15,583 nucleotides of DNA. It comes from Triparma columacea. Its lineage: Eukaryota > Sar > Bolidophyceae > Parmales > Triparmaceae. The notes below the pieces were generated by a model. The model was not told the DNA's origin. It did not search any database and was given only the letters and a program-made list of their open reading frames with translations. The stretch covers positions 1-15,583 of the forward strand of contig BRYA01001148.1 in the NCBI GenBank assembly GCA_030267965.1. The letters run 5' to 3'. Below, in pieces: positions 1 to 9,400 of this stretch. Each line of letters begins with the position of its first letter. Position 1 is the first letter of the stretch. The position numbers were made by a program, and so were the translations under genes.

Positions 1-1
1 A

Positions 2-2761
2 AGGTTGAGCTACTCTTCGACACTCGAACTGTTCAAGGCTGCCCCGGAGCAGAAGCCGCTTCGCGTCAAATACCGTACCCCGCAGGCTGTCTCTGCCTCG
101 GTTCGCGCCCGCTGCTCGACCGCCTCGCCCGAAGTCTTCCAGGACTGCATCGTCAAGGTTAGCAACTTCAACATATATTTCGAGCAGGACTCAACGGTGC
201 TACCTCCGGTCGCACTGAAGGACGAGCTCGCGCACGTTGTCCTGACGCTGACGGCATCCTCAACTCCCCCCCTCCTTCTCAACTTGATCTGTGCAGGCGG
301 GAGGGAAATCAGTTTGAAGTTCAAGACCTTCAACAAGCTCATCACCTTCGCTGTCGGCCTTTACAGTAACACAATGCTACTTGGCGGCGTCGGCTGTGGA
401 GTTAGCCCTGTCCTACTGGCGATGCTAGATAAGGCCGGCGTAAGTGCTCTCAACTTCTCCGGCGAGGACCCGGAGGACTGCAGTGATGTCGACGACGAGG
501 AAAACGAGGATGGAGAGGCGGGCGAGGGCGACATGTTCTTCGAAGGTACGGACGGGGCACAGCAGGGTTCCGCAAACAGGTCTGTCAGCGGCGATTCGGA
601 GAGGGACCTTTACAGCGTAGTTGACGAGCTCCAACAGCAGCTGCAGGACTGCGAGGAGCCGCTGCCTGCAGCCAACGAGCTAGCCGCCTTGAGGGGAATG
701 CTCGAGGAGGAGCACAGGAAGAACATCGAAATGCTCTCAAGAAAGTTGGAGGCCGAGGCCAAACACGAGAGGACAAGAGTGGAGAGGGAGGAAAAGGCCG
801 GAAGGGAAATTGAGCGCGCAAAGTTTATCAAGGCGGAGCCTTCGAAGCAGGTCACAGCAGTGTCTCAGAGTCAGGGCCCTTTTGAAAGCTCGACCCGGGA
901 CACCAGAGACTCACCTCTGAAGAGGTGGAAACCCAAGACGCAATTCAGTCAGCAACATACTAGCTTTTCAAGCATGCCAACCCTCACACAGATCATGGAG
1001 GGCGCCAAGGCCGAAACACGCATGAGCGCCCGCGAGTCAATCGAAGTTAAGAGGGACGAAGCGCTTGTTTCGGAGAGTAGGCGATACAGCATTAGCAGTG
1101 TGAACAGCAGCGATGGCACCACCGGACTTATGCAACCCCCAAAGACCAGGGCAAAGCTCGACCGTGGAATCATGGAGCTCTACGGGGAGCTTATAGGCCA
1201 GGTTCTAAAGAACCCTCCAATCGTTGTGAGCGCGGCCTCATCGATGAGGGGTGATGCGCCGTCATGCAGGGCGTTCTGCAGGGCTGTCGTGTCAAGGCTT
1301 GGTTGCAGGTACACGAGCTCCTTCAGCAACTTCTTGACGGGAGTCGTCAGCCGGGCTCTCGAGATGGGAGACCAGCAGATCCTCTTCAACGTCGTTGGCG
1401 AGATATGCTTGCTTCCCGAGGTTCTCCTTTGGGCGAGAAGCGTCACGAGGGTCTCCAAGGAGGACGAATTGGAGGGGGAGGGAAGTGGAGGGAGGGAGGA
1501 AGACGTTGCGCTGAAACTCGTGTCCAACGTGGTCCAAAGGTTGGTTGACGGCGGCGCAGAGGGAGTTCCCGACGTCCTTGTTGGCTGCCTGCAGGAGCTC
1601 TCGAGGGGAGGGGCCATGGGAATGCTGAGCGTCTCAAATGTCCTCAGCGAATTCGTCTTGCTCAAGGGTCTCAAGGATGGTGGTTTGTTGGGGAGGAACC
1701 CCGAAAGCATGGTGGAAAGGTGCCTCGTGGTATTCCTGAGGCTCACCCTTGGCGGTATCGCTGGGGGCGGGGGGAGGATGGGTGGAGGAGGAATAGAAGG
1801 AACGGGCAACGGTGGGCCTCTCACTATCAAGATGCAGGCCAAGACTGCTTCGCTGCAGGTCAAGGTCAGCAAGTGGATTGGAAACATCATGCATGTCGAG
1901 AAGCAGGGAGGGGGTGGGAGGGATGGGGGGAATGGAAATGCTTATGGGAGCGGGGGGGGGCTTCATTTTGATAGCAGCTTCGCCGGGGTTAGCGGGAAGC
2001 CCAGGGAGATGCTCAACCTCGTCGCAGTGCGGGGGAAGGAGCTGTACCTGATCCACAGCGCAGTTGAGGAGGGATCAAGGGGAGGTTACGGCGATGGCAA
2101 GATTGCGGGGGTTTTAGCAAGTCTTGGCAAGGCCGATGTGGGATTGACGAGCGTCGAAGATAGGGACAAGGCTTTGTTGCTTGATGTTGGAGGCGAGGGG
2201 TGGGGTACTGGCGACAACAGCGTTGCTCTACAAGAGGCTACCTGGATTATCCAAAAGGCCAAGTCTAGATTGCAGAGCATCTTCGCCGACAAGACTGGTG
2301 CCTTGAGTCGAGTGGATGTGAAGAGCGCGAGGCAGGTGCTCTCGGAGCTGAAGGACAAGAAGCCGTGCATAAGCGTCATGAGGGAGGAGGCAAGGAGGCT
2401 CAACGCTGCCATCCTTCTTTCACAAAATTACAGAATGTGCATTGAGGAGAGCGGGGAGACGGACGAAGGAGCTGGGATCAGTTTCCTTGTCGAGAACAAG
2501 CTCCTCAGAATTATTCAAGGCGAGTTGGCAATCATCCAAAGGATGAAGCTTCTTATGAAGAAAGGAAGTGGAGGGGAAGAGGGGACAGGGAGAGAGGAGA
2601 AGGGGGAGAAGGGAAAAGGAGGAGGAGGAGGAGGAAGGGGGGAACGAGAAGCAGGTGGACAGGTGGCAGGAGAAAAAAGTAGAGGAGAGGGCGGAGCTTT
2701 ACCAACAAACAGCCTTGCAACTCTCCTAAGCACGGTGTTCAACCCTGCGAACTTGGAATGA
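2..2761 (+). CDS. Unrecognised multidomain coiled-coil protein, 5' end missing
   Basis: The reading frame is already open at the left edge and runs about 920 codons to TGA at 2759-2761 with no visible intron. The true start therefore lies outside the window; the first in-window triplet that could act as a start is only a TTG at 5. By nucleotide position: 50-400 encodes alternating hydrophobic strands ending in a helix-like segment (LKFKTFNKLITFAVGLY), which resembles a PH-type fold, though I infer this from pattern only. 455-540 is very acidic. 600-840 is a heptad-rich coiled coil (ELAALRGMLEEEHRKN and following). 1165-1450 is a helical, leucine-rich segment. 1760-1965 and 2560-2690 are glycine- and Glu/Lys-rich low-complexity stretches. 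2240-2530 is helical again. There is no signal peptide or membrane span in the visible part, so it is probably cytoplasmic. I do not recognise the family. A cytoskeletal or trafficking adaptor would fit the layout but is unproven. The coding status is well supported by length; the function is not. Confidence 0.8.
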   Translation, partial: RLSYSSTLELFKAAPEQKPLRVKYRTPQAVSASVRARCSTASPEVFQDCIVKVSNFNIYFEQDSTVLPPVALKDELAHVVLTLTASSTPPLLLNLICAGGREISLKFKTFNKLITFAVGLYSNTMLLGGVGCGVSPVLLAMLDKAGVSALNFSGEDPEDCSDVDDEENEDGEAGEGDMFFEGTDGAQQGSANRSVSGDSERDLYSVVDELQQQLQDCEEPLPAANELAALRGMLEEEHRKNIEMLSRKLEAEAKHERTRVEREEKAGREIERAKFIKAEPSKQVTAVSQSQGPFESSTRDTRDSPLKRWKPKTQFSQQHTSFSSMPTLTQIMEGAKAETRMSARESIEVKRDEALVSESRRYSISSVNSSDGTTGLMQPPKTRAKLDRGIMELYGELIGQVLKNPPIVVSAASSMRGDAPSCRAFCRAVVSRLGCRYTSSFSNFLTGVVSRALEMGDQQILFNVVGEICLLPEVLLWARSVTRVSKEDELEGEGSGGREEDVALKLVSNVVQRLVDGGAEGVPDVLVGCLQELSRGGAMGMLSVSNVLSEFVLLKGLKDGGLLGRNPESMVERCLVVFLRLTLGGIAGGGGRMGGGGIEGTGNGGPLTIKMQAKTASLQVKVSKWIGNIMHVEKQGGGGRDGGNGNAYGSGGGLHFDSSFAGVSGKPREMLNLVAVRGKELYLIHSAVEEGSRGGYGDGKIAGVLASLGKADVGLTSVEDRDKALLLDVGGEGWGTGDNSVALQEATWIIQKAKSRLQSIFADKTGALSRVDVKSARQVLSELKDKKPCISVMREEARRLNAAILLSQNYRMCIEESGETDEGAGISFLVENKLLRIIQGELAIIQRMKLLMKKGSGGEEGTGREEKGEKGKGGGGGGRGEREAGGQVAGEKSRGEGGALPTNSLATLLSTVFNPANLE
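1906..1930 (+). other. G-quadruplex motif inside coding sequence
   Basis: Five runs of three or more G (1906-1908, 1910-1914, 1916-1918, 1920-1922, 1925-1930) are separated by loops of 1-2 bases, which satisfies the strict four-tract quadruplex pattern on the coding strand. A further run of nine G lies at 1952-1960. The tracts encode a glycine-rich linker of the upstream gene. Confidence 0.75.
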
Positions 2762-3380
2762 AGGCTTGATTGCAATGTAATGAAGTCCGTTTGTCGATCA
2801 ATAAGAATGTCTGACGTTTTTGTTAGGGGAGGAGGAAGACGAACGGTATGGTAGTGGGGTTCGGCATAGTCACCATGGCGGCGGTGGGGATGGCGACGAT
2901 ACTTACGTGGAACGAGAATACGGAGGGGTAATGAGAAGGGAGGGTTTTTATGGAATAACCCTACCAACTTGATGAAGGCGTTTCACTTGAGAGGAGGACC
3001 CACAGGCAATAAGCACAAGGAAAAGGTACGGAACAACCTGCCGTCGTTTGCCGGGCTGGACGGCCCACCCGGAGAGAGAAAGCGCTCGTAACCAACCCAA
3101 GACTTGCGGGCAGCGGTAGCTCAAGTTGCATGGACAGGTCCAACAGAGATTCGGCCCATGAGTCTGTGTTTGGGGTGTTACTATTGGGATCTGTAATTCA
3201 CGACTGATAGGGCTATTCTCCCCAGACGATATACTGATGTTATCTGCTTTCTTTATCATCCGTGATTAATGACAATCGTGAGTCTAAACCCCAACCCCAC
3301 CTCAACCTTCGCTCGTTGCTCCCCCATGTCTTACACAGGCTTCAGAGATCTTACACAAGAAATAAACTGATACCATTCCG
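2762..3380. other. Intergenic region and 5'UTR of the receptor-kinase gene
   Basis: No convincing protein gene is present. Short frames occur on both strands (for example a 39-codon plus-strand frame beginning near 2972, and minus-strand frames between 2515 and 3259), but none has recognisable domains or a clear start context. I see no canonical TATA box and no AATAAA signal for the gene on the left. The right end (about 3278-3380) holds a likely 5'UTR intron and a short leader. The leader contains an in-frame TAA at 3363-3365 just upstream of the ATG at 3381, which supports that ATG as the true start. Confidence 0.6.
3278..3338 (+). other. Probable 5'UTR intron (61 nt)
   Basis: A perfect donor (GTGAGT) at 3278 is followed by a C/T-rich tract and an ACAG acceptor ending at 3338, the same style as the coding introns of the gene. 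Removing it would join an upstream leader to the leader before ATG 3381. A small upstream ORF starting at ATG 3269 would then run across the junction and stop at TAA 3363-3365, 15 nt before the main ATG. That is a possible translational control element, by inference only. Confidence 0.5.
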
Positions 3381-3446
3381 ATGAGGAGCCTAATGTTCAT
3401 AATCTATCTTGCGTTCATCGCGCTATACGGGTTTGAAAGTCTACAA
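3381..3446 (+). other. Signal peptide
   Basis: The first 22 residues have Arg at position 2 and a hydrophobic core (LMFIIYLAFIALYGF), followed by a polar acidic segment. This is a standard ER-targeting signal, so the following exons should be extracellular or lumenal. The cleavage site is approximate. Confidence 0.7.
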
Positions 3447-6400
3447 CATGAAGATCTCATGCATGTCCGTGATCAAGGATATGCAGTTGGCCACGATGCT
3501 TCGGTCGTCGCGTGTATCAACGGCAAGGACATCGAAGGCATTCTGAACAGAAGCTCCATGGAGAGCGTCCTGAATGGAGCGGCTGTTGACAAGAAACCTA
3601 ACGCTCCTGGTGGACCATCACTCACCAAGGAATGGAAGGCGTCTGGAGCACTCTCGACGATCGCTGACCCATATACCTCCGACCTATTCGACGAGGAGGA
3701 GATGGACAAGCTTTTCGAAGGAAATTCCTTACTTCTCGACAACAGATGTTGTTTAGGAAAGTCGAAAGTCCTGTCAAAACGACGAAACGACGAGACTGAA
3801 TTGGCCTTTACGGCCCTCCCGAAGAGAGGCGGCCACAAAAAGCCCCTTGTCATCCACACCTATCAGTGTTGGGAGCTTCGAGGAGGGGAGCTGGCGCTTT
3901 TCGACAGCAGTTGCGAAAGTCCGTCTCCTTGGCTGCGCGGTGCTTGTGAAATGAAGCAGGTTGAGTGGGATTTCGGATCGCTTTCGACGAGATATTCTCA
4001 AGAGGGTTTCTATGTGGATCTAAGCAAAGGGGAGACCGAGCTCTCGCGCGAGGAGCTGATACTTGGCGACCGCGTAGGTTGTGAACAGCTTCTTTATGGG
4101 CTGAAGGACGGTCATAATTTCAAGACTGTCAAGGCATCAGTTTTACCATCGACGGGAGATGTTTATGACGAAAGTGTTGTTGACCTCGGTAATAATGATG
4201 GCGTCCTTTTACGAGACAGGCGGGCACTTCTTGACGACGGAGATTGTAAATCAGCAGTGCGGATTATTCTCGTTTATGAAGGTAAGCATCGAGGAGAAGT
4301 TTAAGTGCGTCATGAATAGTGATAACCATGACGGAGCAAGGCCAGATCACCCCGATGTCTTCCTCAAAAAAACACTGCTGCCGTCCCGATGCGACTGTAA
4401 CGCAAACTAATGAAAAATAATCGTGATTTGCTTCACTCCTTGCTTTTCTCCCCGCAGATCAAGAGAAGAATGACAAGGAATCGAAGGCACTGACAGCATG
4501 CGAGGGTCTCGCTAATAATGATGGCGACCTTTTACGAGACAGGCGGGCACTTCTTGACGACGGAGATTGTAGATCAGCAGTGCGGATTATTCTCGTTTAT
4601 GAAGGTGAGCGTTGAGGAGAAGGCTAATTGCGACACGAATAATGATTACAATGACGAAGCAAGGCCAGATCACCCCGATGTCTTCCTCAAAAAAACACCG
4701 CTGCTGTCCCGATGCGACTATAACGCAAACTAATGAAAACATATCGTGATTTGCTTCGCTCCTTGCAGAGTTTGGGGAGGACGGTAGTTCGGACGTAGAG
4801 GAGAACACTGTCGACGTAAGTGTGTGCAAGGCGGATCGTTTTGTTGCCTATGATGCTGAGGAGGCCGTGAAAGGTGAGAAGAGGGGGAGAGGGGGAGAGG
4901 GGGAGAGGGGAGAAGGGTTGACTTGGAAGGTGTCTTGGACGCGACCGCCGACGAGGTGGCCATTCTGGAGGAGGATCTGTTGGACCAGGCGGTAGATGAC
5001 GATGAGGAGGGGGTCGACAGCTTGTTTCTTTGCATGCCCTCATTAAACCTTACCTTCACCTTCTAACCCCCTCAACCCCCCTCGAACACCCAACCAACCC
5101 CATTTCCCTCTCCGACCACCAACAGCCATTTATCCCCCCGTTGTTGACGAGACGGTCCCCATGAACACTAGCCTCCACAATGTGTTTGACAAATACCTTG
5201 TTGATCCTCAAGTCAAGAACGACTACTCTCAAAGAAAAGGACCCCGCGACTTCGAGGAGAGGAGGACTGGCGTTCTTAACAACACCTGTCAAACTACTTT
5301 CGTCCAAGTCATGGCCGCCCAAGTCCCACGTCGAGCCAGTCTCGGTCGACCCCGTCGAGCACATTGTGGAGGGTTAGGAGAGGACAGCAGTTCCGACGTG
5401 GAGGAGACTGATGTAGACGTCGAGGTGAAACGTATCGCGGTCGAGGAGGCTGCGGAGGTTTCGAGAGGTGAGAAGAGGGGAAGTGGGGAGGAGCTTGTGC
5501 TTTACAAATCGTCAACATCCTCGTCCGTCCTGCATCCTCGTCCACATCCTCATCCACGTCCTTGTTCATGTCCTCTTTAACGTTCATGTTCTCACCCACG
5601 TCGAACGCCGCACCCCCTGCACTCCACCTACCTTACAACCCCCTTCCGCTCCACAGTCGTCTCCCCCTTTGTGGCCGACGAAGCCATTCACGTAAACACG
5701 CGCCAGGGTGATGTGTGTGACGAACATTTCCACGGCATGTCTGACGTGAAGAACAATCTTCCTCTCTACAGCGTTCTCAACAAGGATCAGGCGGAACTCA
5801 ACGCTGCTGCTGCTCCGACTGACTCCTCCGAGTGGTTGCAGCACAAAATTGAGACTGCGAAGCAAGAGTGTGGGCGCCTCACTGCACCCAAACTTGTAGT
5901 GTGTCACGAGGAGGGGGACAGCTGCTTGGACAAGAGCAGGGCTTTGATCAATGAGCATGTCGACCAGGCTTTACGAGTGAGCGCTTCAAGGCTTGGAATC
6001 GTTCACGGACCACAGCTAGTCTCTGCTTTGCTCGGGGATACTGCACTCGTTACCCCCCCCTTGCAACTGAGGATCGGGGACGGAGGTTGCGTTGGTATAA
6101 GAGCAGAGTACAAAGCGCTACCAGGCATTGAGGTGACGGGGTGCCTTCGCTCAAGCTCTATTCCCTGGTCGCCATGTCCGCAGGAACGACTTGCAGCTCC
6201 TGGTGTCGCCGTCGGTGCTGCTGTGGGCAACGAGCACAGAGAAAACGTGTCTGGGAAAAGGGCTGGTGAAGGGGAAGGACAAGGTGAGTAAGCAGGAGGT
6301 AAAGGAGATCATTCAGCCTATTAAAGACCCTTGTGCGACCGTCGGAAAAGCGATTCATTGGACGCTAACCCACAAATCCAACTCAATTCGCTTCGCTCAT

Positions 6401-9400
6401 CAGAATCAAATGTCAAGGACGTTAAGGCCTTTAGGGCAGCTCTATTGAAAAGCGATGCCTACGACGCCCTTTTCGCAGGGGGGATGGTCGAGCTCCTACT
6501 TGACGACGAGTTGACACCACTCGACAACAAAATTGAAATTGGCGACGGGCTTCTTTCAAAGCTCAACTTGACCAAGTGCGAGGCAGCAGTCACCATGCCC
6601 CCTATTTCAGAACGACCCATGGTTCTTATCGACGGTTGCGTAGCAGATAGGATGAAAAGGAGCAACTCGATGACGACCGACGAATGTGAGACGAGCACTT
6701 CACCGATTTTAACACTGAACTTAAAAGTGGGTGAAGAGGCAAGATTAGTTTCTCGATGCTCAAAGAGAATAGCACTGCCATCGACGCAGTCAGCATCGAC
6801 GCTAACGGAGAACGCGCCATCCTTTCGGCACGGGACATCTCATGACTGCAGCGGCGACAACGACGACTGCAACGTTGAGTGGTCAGGGGAAGAGGCACAC
6901 CACGGTGGTACTTTCCAAGGAAGGGACATCACCCTTGGCTCCAGCGTGCACGACGGACTCCACATGAGTGAGATCATCTCGTGGGATACAAGTACTAGCA
7001 CAATCATAACCTACGTTCTGTGCGCAGTGGGATTCTTTGCCTCACTTATCGTCAGGGCGAGCGGTTGCACCCTTTTGAAGATTAGATCGGAGCCTACTGG
7101 AAGATCGGTGGCTAAGAGAGTTGGTAAACTTGGTAGGCTCTGCAAGTGCCTGATAGGACTCAGCGTTTTGGTCAGTCTTGCAGCTGCCGAGGAAGTTGGG
7201 GCGGGAGTCAGTGTGCAGGAAGAGAGACCGAAGCTGGAGGCTGGACGAGGGTTGGGATTATTGAGGAGAAAGCTGGAGGAGATTTACGTTGATAATATGA
7301 GCGATATCAACGACAGTGTGAGCTTCTCCGGCACTAACAACAATATGGCTAATGGTGACACTACGATTCTAGCTGTTGGGTTGTATACATGCTCAAGCGG
7401 GACTTATACTTGTGCAAATGAGATAAACATGCTGTATACAAATGAATTGAATGGAGAGGTCAAGTGTGTGGAGGACAACGCAAGCTGTGTGTTGGATGGA
7501 GAGAATGAAAGAAGAGTGATGTACGTGGTTGGAAGTGGGACTGGTACTCTCCTACTCCGCGCTCTTGCTTTCCAGGACGGAGAACACGAATGGAGTGGAG
7601 GGGCTTACATTGTGGGAGGTGCCATAGTGACAATAGAGCTATGTGTCTTCACTAACTGCAGATCTACAGACGGCGAATGGGGAGGTGGAGCAATTGGTGT
7701 AGAAGAAAGCGGAACAACAGTGAATTTCTACGGAACGAGCTTCAACGGAAACACTGCAGTTGCAGGACGTGGTTCTGATATTGAAAATTATAGTACTGAC
7801 TCCTCCATCACAATCTACAACACATGCCCTTCTCCCTACTCTTCCAACACTCCAAGCCAAGGTAAGAAGATAACGGGGATTTTGTTGTGACCACCTCAAA
7901 GATTATTGCTAGTAACGACTCTTACCCCTCTCACTACCCTACAGGATCCACTTTAGAAACTTATGGTACTGTGGGGGGCAATACATACTCCTACACAGAT
8001 TGTGTTTTGGGCTGTGTTAAAAGCACTTCCTCCTCTGATGATGGTTCTGATGGTAACTTTTACTGCATCAATGGAGGAAATATTGGGGGAGTCACAGGGT
8101 CATGCACGTGCACTTCCTGCAACACTGGCTTTGGTGGTCCGAACTGTGCTACCTGCTCTACAGGCTATAGTGGAACCCCCCCTAATGTCTGCTCTCCTGA
8201 TCCCTGCCAAGCCACGTCTACCTCTACGGATGATGGGTCTGATGGTACCTTCTACTGCATCAACGGTGGGGATATTGGCGGGACCACAGGCTCCTGCACC
8301 TGCAATTCTTGCAACTCTGGCTTTGAAGGCGCCAATTGCGCTACAGGTTTAACATCTTTTTTACTCAGTGGGAGCAGCACAGGAGAGTGTGCAGTTGAAG
8401 GGAACTGCTTCAGCTCATTGGACTACGGAAATAATGAGGAGTGCACATTCACGGTTTTGGCAGGTGGTAAGTTGAATGTTGTTTCTTTTTCAACTGAGAC
8501 TAACTTCGATAAGCTGACTGTTGGAGATACTCAGTACGACGGTACAACTGGACCTCAAGGTGTGGTTGTATCTGCCGGAGAAGAAATCACATGGTCATCA
8601 GACAGTGTAAACCTTAATTATGAGTACGAAGGGTTTGAGATTTGTGTTGGTGAGCCCTGCATTGCCAGCAGCACTCCCTCTGATGATGGGTCGGATGGGA
8701 ACTTCTACTGCATCAATGGGGGAGACATTAGAGGTTGGTGGAACAACCATGGCTCATCTTGCACTTGCACTTCCTGCAACACTGGCCTTGCTGGTCCAAA
8801 CTGTGCTATCTGTGCAACAGGCTATAGTGGATCACCCCCCCTTTGCTCTCCTGATCCTTGTCATGCCACGTCAACCTTTATTGATGATGGGTCTGATGGT
8901 AACTTTTACTGCATCAATGGAGGAAATATTGGGGGAGTCACAGGGTCATGCACGTGCACTTCCTGCAACACTGGCTTTGGTGGTCCAAACTGTGCTACAG
9001 GTTTAACATCTTTTTTACTCAGTGGGAGCAGCACAGGAGAGTGTGCAGTTGAAGGGAACTGCTTCGGCTCGTTGGACTATAGAACTAATGAGGAGTGCAC
9101 ATTCACAGTTTTTGAAGGTGGTACGCTGCATGTTGTCTCATTTGAGACTGAGAGGTATGATAAGCTGACTGTTGGAGGAACTCAGTATAGCGATACAACT
9201 GGACCTCAAGGTGTGGTTGTATCTGCAGGAGAAGAAATTACATGGTCGTCAGACAGTGATACTACGTACACAGGGTTTGAGATTTGTGTTGGTGAGCCCT
9301 GCATTGCCAGCAGCACTCCCTCTGATGATGGGTCGGACGGGAACTTCTACTGCATCAATGGGGGAGACATTAGAGGTTGGTGGAACAACCATGGCTCATC

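Noticed and set aside
1180..1890. Minus-strand frame of 236 codons, rich in Pro and Ser
   Set aside because: It is the antisense shadow of the G-rich plus-strand coding sequence and has no domain signal.
3113..3180. tRNA-like D-arm sequence (GGTAGCTCAAGTTG)
   Set aside because: No matching B-box, acceptor stem or anticodon stem could be found at the right spacing on either strand.
2948..3259. Minus-strand frame of about 103 codons in the intergenic region
   Set aside because: It has no recognisable domain and overlaps another minus-strand frame of equal plausibility, and the segment also contains the better supported leader of the plus-strand gene.
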